Origin: Roseburia sp.
GTDB lineage: Bacteria; Bacillota; Clostridia; Lachnospirales; Lachnospiraceae
DNA: 64,000 nt
NCBI GenBank assembly: GCA_026168605.1
Contig: JAPFDX010000046.1
Coordinates: 34,614 to 98,613, forward strand
Reading direction: 5' to 3'
A program made the translations under genes and the position numbers. Below the pieces are notes generated by a model. The model worked only from the letters and a program-made list of their open reading frames with translations, had not been told where the DNA came from and did not search any database. Of the stretch, positions 48,684 through 57,689 are shown piece after piece; the stretch's first letter is position 1; every line of letters begins with the position of its first letter.

Positions 48684-50963
48684 ATGAAATTTAAACGGAT
48701 CTTGCGCACGGCGCTTGCACTCTGCTGTATTGCCGGGATGCTGGCGGGCTGCGGAAATAAAACGGAAACACTGGAAAATACGGGGACGGAGGCGCCCGGG
48801 GAGCAGGAGGCGCAGGGGAGCGGCGCAAAGGGGCGCTTTATGGAATCGGAGCTTGTGCTGCCGCAGGAGAATGTAGACATTCATGCGATGGGAAAGCTTG
48901 CGGACGGAAGCATTGCGGTTCTGGCAGAACAGGCAGAGGCAGAAAAGGGCTATCTGTTCTGCTCAAAAGACAGTGGAGAAAGCTTTGAGACGACAGAGCT
49001 TTCATCCCCGTTAAATACCGCATGGCTCAGCGGAACCGCGATCGCACCGGATGGAACCGTGGTGGCTGCGGGTTATTTTATGGACGTCGAGGGTGGCGAA
49101 CGGCTGGCGCTAAAGACGATCATGCCGGACGGGACCGTGACATCTGTACCGTTGGAATTACCCGAGTCGCAGATGGACGGCGTTGAGAATATTTTGCGGC
49201 AGCTTGCTTTTGATTCCGGCGGCAACCTGATCGGGCAGGATCTGGAAGGTACGATACTCTGGATCGACCCGGCTCTTGGCGCCTGCACGAAAACCTTATC
49301 CTGCGACGAGAAAGTCTCCTATTTTGGAGTGGTGGGTGATAAGCTGCTCTGCGTGACTGAGAGCGGGATCCGCATTTATGGAACGGCGGATGGAGAGGAG
49401 CTTTCCCCGGACGATGTGCTCTCGGAGGTCATTCTAAAAAACGCATCGCTGGCGCACAGCAGCTCCACGGAGGGCTTTCCGCTGATGTTTGGCGCGGGTA
49501 TGGAGCAGGATGACATTCTTTATGTCAATACGGACGGGATCTATACGCACCGTATAGGCGGAAGTGTGAGCGAGCAGCTTGTCTCGGGAGACCTGAGCTC
49601 TCTGAAAGCGGGGGGAATGCAGTTTGTCTCTCTTGTGATGGCAGGGGAAAAAGATATTCTTTTGCACACCATTGGCTCTGACGGAGATAAGATTCTGCGC
49701 TATCACTATGACGAGACTGTATCGGCTGTGCCGGAAAAGGAGCTGCGTGTCTATGCGCTGCGCGACTCCTCGCTGCTGCGGCAGGGGATTCTTTTGTACC
49801 AGAAGCAGAACCCGGATGTTTTTGTCAATTTACAGATTGGAATGACCGGTGAGGACGGTGTGACGGCGGAGGATGCCGTCAAAGCGTTAAACACGGAGCT
49901 TTTGGCAGGAAATGTGCCGGATGTGCTGGTTTTGGATGGACTTCCGGCAGACAGCTATATTGAAAAAGGGATTTTGGCGGACATCAGTGAGGTCGTGGAT
50001 ACGGTCAGCGCGCAGGACGGTGTTTTTGAAAATGTGGTTGGTGCATACCGCGGCGCGGACGGCTGTTACCGGATCCCGGCGAGGTTTTATGTAGGACTTG
50101 TACTGGGGGAACCGGAGGCGGTAGCGGCAGGAGCATCCCTGTCTGGTCTGGCGGATTTTATGGAGACGGAAAAAGCAAAGAACCCGGATGCCAATATGCT
50201 TCCGCCACAGACGGCACGGGAACTGTTGCAGACAATGTATGAGACGAGCGGCGCGGGCTGGTTTACGGAGAACGGTCTGGATGAGGAAGGACTGACGGAA
50301 TGGCTTGACGCGGCGGGAAGAATTTATGCGGCAGACAATCACAAGGAAGATGCATCCGGCGCGGAAAGCGGGGAGGAGTTGATCGGAACTGCGGGAAGTG
50401 CGGCGCTTGGGATTCTCATGAAGGAAAACCGGATGGGACTTGACACGGCGAGCAGTATGTCGAATCTGGCGGATATTCTGGAGGTCACCGAGCAGATGGG
50501 CGGAAGCTACGGGCTGTTTGCGGCAGATCAGGTGCACAGCTTTGTGCCGTATCTGGAGCTTGGCATGAGCAGTACGGCAAAGCCGGAAGCGAAGGACTTT
50601 ATTCTCACATTGCTTGGAAAGGAAGCGGGCAGCACGGACGATACCGGTTACCCTGTCAACCGTGCCGGATGGCAGGAGCTTTGTGCAAAGAGCATCGAAT
50701 TGTACGGTGTGGAGAGCACCGTTGCCCTCGCCATGTCGAATGAGGAAGGCGAGCTGGTAAGCCTGAACTATAACCATATGACGCAGGAGGTATGCGATGC
50801 CTTTGAAAAGCTGCTCGAGAGCGTGGATACGCCTGCGCCGACGGACGAGGTTATGGAGCAGTTTATTCTGGATGAGGCAGAGCGCTATGTGCTGGGTGAG
50901 ACTTCGCTGGAGGATGCGGTTGGCGCGATCAGCCAGAAGGTGAAGCTGTATCTGGCAGAATAA
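48684..50963 (+). CDS. Beta-propeller / solute-binding protein fusion lipoprotein
   Basis: A 759-residue lipoprotein. Signal MKFKRILRTALALCCIAGMLAGCG (lipid Cys ~23). Residues ~50-345 look like a sensor-type beta-propeller: Asp-box-like SKDSGESFETTE, DGTVVAAGYF, GNLIGQDLEGTILWID, and MAGEKDILLHTIG. Residues ~365-759 are an SBP_bac_1 domain (ELRVYALRDSSLLRQGILLYQKQNPD, in part; EKGILADISEVVD). It is about twice a normal sugar SBP. It precedes two sugar-type permeases. Role unknown; it may couple sensing of a polymer to transport or to signalling by the divergent two-component system. SD AAAGGAGGAAAC. Confidence 0.8.
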   Translation: MKFKRILRTALALCCIAGMLAGCGNKTETLENTGTEAPGEQEAQGSGAKGRFMESELVLPQENVDIHAMGKLADGSIAVLAEQAEAEKGYLFCSKDSGESFETTELSSPLNTAWLSGTAIAPDGTVVAAGYFMDVEGGERLALKTIMPDGTVTSVPLELPESQMDGVENILRQLAFDSGGNLIGQDLEGTILWIDPALGACTKTLSCDEKVSYFGVVGDKLLCVTESGIRIYGTADGEELSPDDVLSEVILKNASLAHSSSTEGFPLMFGAGMEQDDILYVNTDGIYTHRIGGSVSEQLVSGDLSSLKAGGMQFVSLVMAGEKDILLHTIGSDGDKILRYHYDETVSAVPEKELRVYALRDSSLLRQGILLYQKQNPDVFVNLQIGMTGEDGVTAEDAVKALNTELLAGNVPDVLVLDGLPADSYIEKGILADISEVVDTVSAQDGVFENVVGAYRGADGCYRIPARFYVGLVLGEPEAVAAGASLSGLADFMETEKAKNPDANMLPPQTARELLQTMYETSGAGWFTENGLDEEGLTEWLDAAGRIYAADNHKEDASGAESGEELIGTAGSAALGILMKENRMGLDTASSMSNLADILEVTEQMGGSYGLFAADQVHSFVPYLELGMSSTAKPEAKDFILTLLGKEAGSTDDTGYPVNRAGWQELCAKSIELYGVESTVALAMSNEEGELVSLNYNHMTQEVCDAFEKLLESVDTPAPTDEVMEQFILDEAERYVLGETSLEDAVGAISQKVKLYLAE

Positions 50964-50976
50964 AATAGGAGTTGGC

Positions 50977-51813
50977 ATGAAAAGAAAGTATACGGGATTC
51001 TATTTTGTACTGCCGGGCTTCGCGGGCGTGCTGCTGTTTTATCTCGTACCGTTCCTTGATGTGATGCGGCGCAGTGTCTGTGCCGCGCTGGGCGATGGCT
51101 TTGTCGGTCTGGCGAACTACCGCACCGTGCTCACAAACGAGGCGTTTCAGTTGGCGGCAAAAAATACGGGAAGGTTTCTTTTGACCTGCATTCCCTGCCT
51201 GCTGGCGCTCTCGCTGCTCATGGCGCTTGGGATACGGGAGCTGTGCCGCCTGACATGGCTGAAAAATCTGTACCTGATCCCCTTTGTGATCCCGTCTGCG
51301 GCGACGGTTCTGTTATGGCAGCTTTTGCTTGACCGCAAGGGAGCGCTCAATGGAATACTGGAGGGGATCACAGAGCCGGTGGACTGGATGAACAGCAGCG
51401 CAGCCTTTGGCGTCTTGGTCTGCTGTTATATCTGGAAGAATCTGGGGTATCATGTGGTGCTCTGGCTGGCAGGACTGCACGCCGTGCCAAAGGAAATCCT
51501 GGAGGCGGCGTCGATGGACGGGGCTGGCAGGCGCGAGCTGCTGTTTCACATTCTCCTGCCCTACCTCAGACCTGTCACCTTTATGATCGTGGTCATTGCG
51601 ATCGTCAACTCCTTTAAGGTATTCCGAGAGGCGTGGATGCTTGCGGGCAGCTATCCGCAGGAAAATATCTATCTGCTGCAGCATCTGTTTAATAATTGGT
51701 TTTTGGAGCTGTCGATGGACAAGCTCGCAGCGGGTGCGATGCTTCTCGCCCTTGCAGCGGCAGGCATCATGGGGCTGCTTTGGAAATTCTGGGACAAGGA
51801 GGAACGTTCTTGA
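50977..51813 (+). CDS. Sugar-type ABC permease (MalF/UgpA type)
   Basis: A 278-residue permease of CUT1 type. TM1 FYFVLPGFAGVLLFYLVPFLD, EAA loop LEAASMDGAGRRELLFHILLPYL (in part), and LWRQL-type helices are visible. It has no N-terminal extension. Overlaps the next permease by 4 bases. ATPase not present in the cluster. Confidence 0.92.
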   Translation: MKRKYTGFYFVLPGFAGVLLFYLVPFLDVMRRSVCAALGDGFVGLANYRTVLTNEAFQLAAKNTGRFLLTCIPCLLALSLLMALGIRELCRLTWLKNLYLIPFVIPSAATVLLWQLLLDRKGALNGILEGITEPVDWMNSSAAFGVLVCCYIWKNLGYHVVLWLAGLHAVPKEILEAASMDGAGRRELLFHILLPYLRPVTFMIVVIAIVNSFKVFREAWMLAGSYPQENIYLLQHLFNNWFLELSMDKLAAGAMLLALAAAGIMGLLWKFWDKEERS

Positions 51814-52661
51814 AAAAATTGTTTGCTCACGCGATCATAGCGGTCATGCTGTTTGCAGTGGGGATGCTGGCGGTGCTTCCGGTTCTGATACTTTTTAGCG
51901 GGAGCATCACCGGGGAAGCGGAGCTGTATGGCTGGATTGCTCCTATTTTGGGCGGTCAGGAGGGTTTTGTCCGTCTGAGGCTGTTCCCGGATTATCCGAC
52001 ACTGCGGAATTTTGTGGAACTGCTTTTGGATTCGCCTGAATTTTTCCAGATGTTCTGGAACACACAGCGCATATCGGTTGAGACACTTGCGGGGGGACTT
52101 CTGTTTGGAGTTCCCTGCGCGTGGGGACTGGCACAATACCGCTTTCCCGGCAGAAAGGCAATTCTCTGGTGCTATATTCTTCTGATGATCATGCCGTTTC
52201 AGGTGACGATGCTCTCCGAATATCTGGTGCTTAAGAAGTTCGGGCTGTTAGACACCCTTGCGGCGGTGATCCTTCCGGGAATCTTCCAGACACTTCCGGT
52301 GTTTGTGATGTACCGCTTCTTTTCCAGTGTGCCGAACGCGCTGTTAGAGGCGGCACGCATCGACGGGGCGGGAGAGCTTGGGATCTTCTTAAAAGTAGGC
52401 GTTCCGGTCGGTTCATCCGGGATTTTTTCTGCCATGATGCTGCAATTCCTGGAATGTCAGAGCATGGTGGAGCGCCCGCTTATTTTTTTGAAAAATAAGC
52501 AGCTCTGGCCGCTGGCGCTGTATCTGCCGGAAATATCGCCGGAGCGCGCCGGATTCGCGATGTGCGCATCGTTTGTCGCAATGCTTCCGGTGCTGCTGCT
52601 GTTTTTCTCGGGGCAGGAATATTTAGAGGCAGGGATTGTCGCATCCGCGATCAAAGAATAA
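51810..52661 (+). CDS. Sugar-type ABC permease (MalG/UgpE type)
   Basis: A 283-residue permease. The start is TTG 51810, which overlaps the previous stop; AAGGAGGAACGTTC is the ribosome site. TM1 AIIAVMLFAVGMLAVLPVLILF, and EAA loop LLEAARIDGAGELGIFLKVGVP (in part). Unlike most MalG relatives the C-terminus reads SGQEYLEAGIVASAIKE. Forms the channel with the previous gene. Confidence 0.9.
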   Translation: MKKLFAHAIIAVMLFAVGMLAVLPVLILFSGSITGEAELYGWIAPILGGQEGFVRLRLFPDYPTLRNFVELLLDSPEFFQMFWNTQRISVETLAGGLLFGVPCAWGLAQYRFPGRKAILWCYILLMIMPFQVTMLSEYLVLKKFGLLDTLAAVILPGIFQTLPVFVMYRFFSSVPNALLEAARIDGAGELGIFLKVGVPVGSSGIFSAMMLQFLECQSMVERPLIFLKNKQLWPLALYLPEISPERAGFAMCASFVAMLPVLLLFFSGQEYLEAGIVASAIKE

Positions 52662-52693
52662 AAAAGGTGAAAAATGTGCGCATGGAGGTAAAA

Positions 52694-54049
52694 ATGACAG
52701 AAAAGAAAGGAATCAGCAGGCACGCGGTGCGGATACTGATAAAGGTAATGGCGGTCATCTGCATCTTTACCGTGCTCTCGCGCATCAGCGCGTCGCTCAC
52801 CGTGACGGAGGTTTTGGTCGAGTCTCCCTCGGCAAAGCGTATCGAGCATATTGTCGAAGGCGAGGGAGTCATCGAGGCACAGCTTGAGACCTCCGTGCAG
52901 ACGGAGGCGGGGCTACTCATTAAAAATGTACACGTGAAAAAAGGTCAGAAGGTAGAGGAGGGGGAGATTCTCGCCGAACTGGATCTTGCGGCTCTGGCGG
53001 AGGTAAAGCGGGAGCAGCAGGAAGAGATCGAGATGCTCCGTCTGACAAACGAGGAGCTTCTGGCACTGTGGCAGAGAGAAACGACGGCGGCAGAGAGGGA
53101 GAAAACGCGCGCCGATGAGGACTATGCACAGGCGGCAAAGGAGAGTGAGCTTTCCGTGCAGACAGCGGCGGCAGAGCTTGAGCGGGCGGTGCAGCAGTAC
53201 AAAGGATATGAGGCGTCGCTGCCGGCAGATACAACCGACGAGCAGTTTTTGCAGTTGCTGGATCTTAGGGCGGCGGCAGAGGCGGCGCAGCAGGCGTACG
53301 ACGCCGCCATTTTGCAGCAGGAGTCTGTGCTCCGCAAGGCGGGGCGTGCAGTGGAGGACGCCGGTCAGGCACAGGTAAAAAATGCCACCATTGCGGTAAA
53401 TGAGATAAAACTCGCGCAGATGGAGCGCGCCGTAAGTGAGCTTGCGGCTCTGGAGGAGGCAGGCGGACAGCTTGTTGCGCCGCAGGCGGGCGTGATCACG
53501 GAGGTTTATATCAAGGCGGGGCAAAGGACGACAGACACGGCGGCAGTCACGCTGACAGATACCTCGATGGGGCTTTATTACACGGCTGAGATTGATAAGG
53601 CGGACATGGAATATGCGGCGGTCGGCGACGCGGTTGTCTTAAAAAAGGACGGAAAAGAGCAGGGCAGCTTTACCGTGGATGCGATCGAGACGCTGGAGGA
53701 TGGAAATGCGCGGGTGACGGTGCAGATCATGGGTGACGAGGCGGAGGATTTTTATCTGGGAGAGAATCTTTCGATGGAAATCCGGCAGGAAGCGCCGCTT
53801 AGTCAGAATACCGTTCCGGTGACTGCGTTGCATGAATCAAACGGAAGATACTATGTGTATGTGACGGAGCAGGTGGAGACAGTGCTCGGCGAGGAATACC
53901 GCGCCGCAAAGATCGAGGTGGAGATTTTGGATAAAAACGATGCGTATGCGGCAATCGGGGAAGGCGCGCTTGGGGAAGACGCGCAGGTGATCGTCGATTC
54001 CAGCCGTTATATCGAGGCAGGCAGCAAGGTGCGCCTGCAAAAGCCGTGA
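52694..54049 (+). CDS. HlyD/MFP-type membrane-fusion protein
   Basis: A 451-residue periplasmic-adaptor-type protein of Gram-positive kind. N-terminal TM (VRILIKVMAVICIFTVL), barrel-sandwich half (VEGEGVIEAQLETSVQTE; LIKNVHVKKGQKVEEGEILAELD, cited in parts), long coiled coil (~residues 105-250, rich in Ala/Glu/Gln), and the second half (APQAGVITEVYIKAGQRTTD) closing the lipoyl-like domain. The ATG 52694 after GGAGGTAAAA is preferred to ATG 52682. In Firmicutes such proteins pair with MacB-like exporters; the downstream gene provides a MacB-like extracellular domain. Confidence 0.88.
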   Translation: MTEKKGISRHAVRILIKVMAVICIFTVLSRISASLTVTEVLVESPSAKRIEHIVEGEGVIEAQLETSVQTEAGLLIKNVHVKKGQKVEEGEILAELDLAALAEVKREQQEEIEMLRLTNEELLALWQRETTAAEREKTRADEDYAQAAKESELSVQTAAAELERAVQQYKGYEASLPADTTDEQFLQLLDLRAAAEAAQQAYDAAILQQESVLRKAGRAVEDAGQAQVKNATIAVNEIKLAQMERAVSELAALEEAGGQLVAPQAGVITEVYIKAGQRTTDTAAVTLTDTSMGLYYTAEIDKADMEYAAVGDAVVLKKDGKEQGSFTVDAIETLEDGNARVTVQIMGDEAEDFYLGENLSMEIRQEAPLSQNTVPVTALHESNGRYYVYVTEQVETVLGEEYRAAKIEVEILDKNDAYAAIGEGALGEDAQVIVDSSRYIEAGSKVRLQKP

Positions 54050-54903
54050 GACGGGGCATGAGCAGGGGAGAGATACGGGCAGCAGTGATGCGGGCAGTAT
54101 TCTTCCTTGCAGCCTGCCTCTGCATCCTCCTTGCAGGACTTGCTTTGCAGGATGCCGGACGTATCCGGCAAAATATCAGCATCCTTTTGGAGAACAGTCC
54201 GGTTACCGGGGCGCAGGTGGACGCCATGCGAAACACGGAGCAGGCGAGAGAGGATGGCATTGATTTTGTGGCATGGCAGGAATACAAAAATAAAAGGGTG
54301 ATGAACGTGGACGGCACGGGAGCGGCATCCGCGAATGTACTGGAATTTTCCGGCTCATCGGAGCTGCTGGCGCTGGAACGCCATCTGCCGCAGGAAGATG
54401 TGGCGAAAAGCTGTCTGATCGGGGAGCGAACGGCGGAGGAGCTGTACGGCAGCCGCAGCGCTAGGGGAAATATTCTCTGCTATGAGGGCAGGGAGTATAC
54501 GGTACAGGGGGTGCTGCGCGAGCCGGGAAATCTAGTGGTTTTGCAGAATGACGATGAAAATGCCGGGTTTGGGAGGCTGACGATCGCCCCGGAGGAAGGG
54601 CGCAGCCGGGGGAGAACCGCAGAGCAGTTTCTGGCAGGATATGGGCTGGACGGCAGGCAACTGCGGTATGATATGCTCGCGCTGTCCTACTTCGTGGAGC
54701 TGGCTCCGGGAAAGTGGTCGGATTTTGCCCAGGTAAAGCAGAGTGTTTTGAAAATGCAGGACGATATTGTCTGTCTGCTTGCAACAGAAAAGAGCAGCAT
54801 CGAGCTGCTCTGGTTTCGCGATATGGGGCTTGCCGTGACCGGATTCCTTGTAGGATTTGTGCTTTTGTGGCGGCAGTTCCCCACAAGACAGATTAAAAAG
54901 TAA
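54046..54903 (+). CDS. MacB_PCD-like membrane protein
   Basis: A 285-residue protein with one N-terminal helix (VFFLAACLCILLAGLAL), a ~200-residue extracytoplasmic domain with the periplasmic-core style (SCLIGERTAEELYGSRSARG, YEGREYTVQGVLREPGNLV) and a C-terminal helix (LAVTGFLVGFVLLWRQF). It keeps the MacB_PCD/FtsX ectodomain but lacks the four-helix permease core and there is no ATPase partner. The GTG start overlaps the HlyD stop (GTGA); ATG 54058 is the alternative. Probably a membrane partner of the HlyD protein. Function not established. Confidence 0.6.
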   Translation: MRRGMSRGEIRAAVMRAVFFLAACLCILLAGLALQDAGRIRQNISILLENSPVTGAQVDAMRNTEQAREDGIDFVAWQEYKNKRVMNVDGTGAASANVLEFSGSSELLALERHLPQEDVAKSCLIGERTAEELYGSRSARGNILCYEGREYTVQGVLREPGNLVVLQNDDENAGFGRLTIAPEEGRSRGRTAEQFLAGYGLDGRQLRYDMLALSYFVELAPGKWSDFAQVKQSVLKMQDDIVCLLATEKSSIELLWFRDMGLAVTGFLVGFVLLWRQFPTRQIKK

Positions 54904-55045
54904 TCTGTGATCTGTGCTTTAACAGTCTGCCCCCGTTTACGATGAGAAGAATCCCGGAGACAATGCCCCCGATGAGGACGCAGATGCCGATCGCCAGGTT
55001 GGCGGCGCCGACAGAGCCGACGGCTTTGTATAATTTTTCATTCAT
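54893..55045 (-). CDS. Small conserved-type membrane protein, 50 residues
   Basis: A 50-residue hydrophobic protein: MNEKLYKAVGSVGAANLAIG, then a Gly/Ile-rich helix pair ending in RLLKHRSQITF. AAAGGAGGTTACTGAC is a strong ribosome site, and codon use is normal, so it is probably real. Its last 11 bases overlap the end of the MacB-like gene on the other strand. One or two membrane helices; likely a small membrane peptide. Function unknown. Confidence 0.7.
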   Translation of the reverse strand: MNEKLYKAVGSVGAANLAIGICVLIGGIVSGILLIVNGGRLLKHRSQITF

Positions 55046-55137
55046 GTCAGTAACCTCCTTTGCGTGTCTGCAAAATGTTCTTGCTTATCATTTTATCATT
55101 ATTGGACAGAATATACAAATACGGATTTTTTATAAAG

Positions 55138-55189
55138 AGCGCTGGTACCGCATCCAAATGTTGAAAAACGCGGTGCCAGCGCTTATAAT
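55138..55189 (+). promoter_or_regulatory. glgX promoter embedded in an inverted repeat
   Basis: TTGAAA (55161-55166), 17-bp spacer, TATAAT (55184-55189). A near-perfect 14-bp inverted repeat, AGCGCTGGTACCGC (55138-55151) and GCGGTGCCAGCGCT (55170-55183), has its right arm filling the spacer up to the -10. It may be an operator, or a terminator for a minus-strand transcript. Confidence 0.6.
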
Positions 55190-55232
55190 ATAAAAATACA
55201 AGCAATGGAAAAAGACGGCAGGAGGAGAATAT

Positions 55233-57344
55233 ATGAGATTCATCGGACACAGCCAGTTGCGCGGGGAAGAATTGCAGCCGCTGGATGAGATCAGTGGTTT
55301 TCGGGTACGTCCCGGATTTTTTAACAGCAATGGGGCTGTCAGCAATGGAAAGGGCGTCAGCTTTACGATCCACTCGGCAGGCGCAACGGGTTGTACCCTG
55401 CTGTTGTTCCGTCCGCACGAGACAGAGCCGTATGCAAAGCTTCCGTTTCCGGATTCCTACCGCATCGGCAACACCTACTCCATGTATGTGTTTGGATTAA
55501 AGATCGATGAGTTTGAGTACGCCTACCAGATTGACGGGCCGTATGACGTGGAGAAGGGACTTTTATTTGACAAGAGAAATGTGCTCTTGGACCCTTATGC
55601 CCACGCGGTGACCGGACAGCACAAGTGGGGAGAAAAAACGATCGGCGGCGAGAAACTGGTCTATCACGCGCGGGTTGTGGAGAATAACTTTGACTGGGGC
55701 AAGCCAAAGCAGTTAAATATTGCGGCGGAGGATCTGATCATCTACGAGTTGCACGTCAGAGGGTTTACGAAGGACGGTTCCTCGGGCGTGACTGCTGGAG
55801 GCACCTATAAGGGGCTGCGGGAAAAGATTCTGTATCTTAGGAATCTTGGGATCAATGCGGTGGAACTGATGCCGGTATTTGAGTTTGACGAGCTGGAGAG
55901 TGAGCGGTTTTATGAGGGTGAGAGGCTCTACAATTACTGGGGCTATAATACGGTCTGCTTTTTTGCGCCGAACACGGCGTATGCCTCCGTGGTGGAGCAC
56001 AACCATGAGGGGGATGAGTTGAAGGAGCTGATCTACGAGCTGAAAGAGAATGGCATCGAGGTATTTCTGGATGTGGTGTTCAACCACACGGCGGAGGGAA
56101 ACGAGGAGGGACCCTGCTTTTCCTTTAAAGGGCTTGACAACAATCTCTACTATATGCTGACGCCGGACGGGAAATATTACAATTTCAGCGGCTGCGGCAA
56201 CGCGGTGAACTGCAACCATCCGGCGATGCGCAAGTTTATCGTGGACTGCCTGCGCTACTGGGCGGTGGAGTACCGCGTCGATGGTTTCCGCTTTGATCTT
56301 GCCTCGATTCTGACAAGAGACCAGAACGGCGCGCCTATGGCGGATCCGCCCATTTTGCAGGAGATCGCCAACGACCCGATCCTCGGAAAGGTGAAATTGA
56401 TCGCCGAGGCGTGGGATGCTGCGGGGCTGTATCAGGTTGGCAGCTTTCCGGCATTTAACCGGTGGTCGGAGTGGAACGGGCGGTATAGGGATGATATGCG
56501 CCGCTTCCTGAAGGGGGACAGCGGCATGGCGGGCACCGCGATCACGCGTATCACCGGCTCGAAGGATCTGTACAATCCGGTGCACCGCGGCGCGAGCGCA
56601 TCGGTCAATTTCCTGACCTGCCACGACGGTTTTACGTTGTATGATCTCTATTCCTACAACATGAAACACAATGAAAAGAACGGATGGAACAATACGGACG
56701 GGGACAATAACGGGAACAGTTGGAACTGCGGCACAGAGGGTGAGACGGACGATCCGGAAGTCGAGGCGCTGCGCCGGCGGATGGTAAAAAATGCGTTTGC
56801 GACCCTGCTGTGCAGCCGGGGACCTGCGATGTTTTTCGCGGGGGATGAGTTCTGCAACACGCAGTTTGGCAACAATAACGCTTACTGCCAGGACAATATT
56901 ATCTCATGGCTGGACTGGACGAGACTGGAGACCTACCGGGAGATACACGATTTCGTGCGCTATATGATCGCATTCCGCAAGAAATACGCGGTTATCCGCA
57001 AGCCGACGAAGGCGGCGATGTGCAATCTGCCGGACATCAGTATCCACAACGGATATCCGTGGAATGCGGGTACGGACAATAACAGCCGCCTGATCGGAAT
57101 TATGTATGCGGGAAGGGACGAGCGGGATATCCGCGACGATGTGGTGTTTTACTGTATGAACGCTTACTGGGAAACGCTGATCATGCAGCTTCCTGAGCTG
57201 CCGAACGGTATGCAGTGGAAGGTCTGCGTCAATACGGCGGTGGAGTACGAGGACGGCAAGGACATTGAAGCCGGTACGGAATTTTTCTATAAAAAAACAT
57301 TGCGGGTGCCGCCGAGAACGGTCGTCATACTGACGGCGGAGTAG
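55233..57344 (+). CDS. glgX: Glycogen debranching enzyme / isoamylase-type GH13
   Basis: A 703-residue cytoplasmic GH13 enzyme. An N-terminal CBM48 domain (RVRPGFFNSNGAVSNGKGVSF in part, then CTLLLFRP) is followed by the barrel: YELHVRGFTKDGSSG, DVVFNHTAEGNE, VDGFRFDLAS (nucleophile Asp), LIAEAWDAAG (acid/base Glu), FLTCHDGFTL (third Asp). It cuts alpha-1,6 branches of glycogen or malto-oligosaccharides. Isoamylase/GlgX subfamily rather than pullulanase, because of length and the GSxR-like motif order. Promoter with palindrome at 55138-55189. GGAGGAG precedes ATG. Confidence 0.93.
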   Translation: MRFIGHSQLRGEELQPLDEISGFRVRPGFFNSNGAVSNGKGVSFTIHSAGATGCTLLLFRPHETEPYAKLPFPDSYRIGNTYSMYVFGLKIDEFEYAYQIDGPYDVEKGLLFDKRNVLLDPYAHAVTGQHKWGEKTIGGEKLVYHARVVENNFDWGKPKQLNIAAEDLIIYELHVRGFTKDGSSGVTAGGTYKGLREKILYLRNLGINAVELMPVFEFDELESERFYEGERLYNYWGYNTVCFFAPNTAYASVVEHNHEGDELKELIYELKENGIEVFLDVVFNHTAEGNEEGPCFSFKGLDNNLYYMLTPDGKYYNFSGCGNAVNCNHPAMRKFIVDCLRYWAVEYRVDGFRFDLASILTRDQNGAPMADPPILQEIANDPILGKVKLIAEAWDAAGLYQVGSFPAFNRWSEWNGRYRDDMRRFLKGDSGMAGTAITRITGSKDLYNPVHRGASASVNFLTCHDGFTLYDLYSYNMKHNEKNGWNNTDGDNNGNSWNCGTEGETDDPEVEALRRRMVKNAFATLLCSRGPAMFFAGDEFCNTQFGNNNAYCQDNIISWLDWTRLETYREIHDFVRYMIAFRKKYAVIRKPTKAAMCNLPDISIHNGYPWNAGTDNNSRLIGIMYAGRDERDIRDDVVFYCMNAYWETLIMQLPELPNGMQWKVCVNTAVEYEDGKDIEAGTEFFYKKTLRVPPRTVVILTAE

Positions 57345-57684
57345 CGGGGGATCGGGTGCAGCCGTGCTCGTAGAGCGCGGCGCAGAGTTCCTCAAAGATG
57401 TGCTGCTGCTCCGGACTCATGGAGCGGTAGAGATTTAGGATATGGGTTTCTTTTTCGTTGAGGGGAAGGTGTGGATAGACGCGGATGTCGGTGTTTCCGA
57501 GAAGATAATCGACGTTTGTACCCAGATAACGCGCGATCTGAGAAAGTGTCTGGCAGTCGGGAAGCCTGCGGTTTTTGATGTAGCCATTGACAGTATTGGG
57601 AGCCAGGTTGAGATCATAGGCGAGCCTGCACTGTGGGATACCCAGCTCTGTTAAAAGAGTCTCGATGCGTGTTCCGATTTGCAT
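57325..57684 (-). CDS. XRE-family regulator with C-terminal domain
   Basis: A ~119-residue regulator: HTH at residues ~10-60 (IPQCRLAYDLNLAPNTVNGYIKNRRLP in part; TLSQIARYLGTNVDYLLG), then a ~50-residue helical region (NEKETHILNLYRSMSPEQQ). The start is taken at ATG 57684 (MQIGTRIETLL). The upstream SD GGAGG overlaps the end of the SDR gene and suits neither 57684 (long spacing) nor ATG 57699 (too close) well. The 3' end overlaps the end of glgX by 20 bases on the opposite strand. Confidence 0.75.
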   Translation of the reverse strand: MQIGTRIETLLTELGIPQCRLAYDLNLAPNTVNGYIKNRRLPDCQTLSQIARYLGTNVDYLLGNTDIRVYPHLPLNEKETHILNLYRSMSPEQQHIFEELCAALYEHGCTRSPATPPSV

Positions 57685-57689
57685 GGCAG

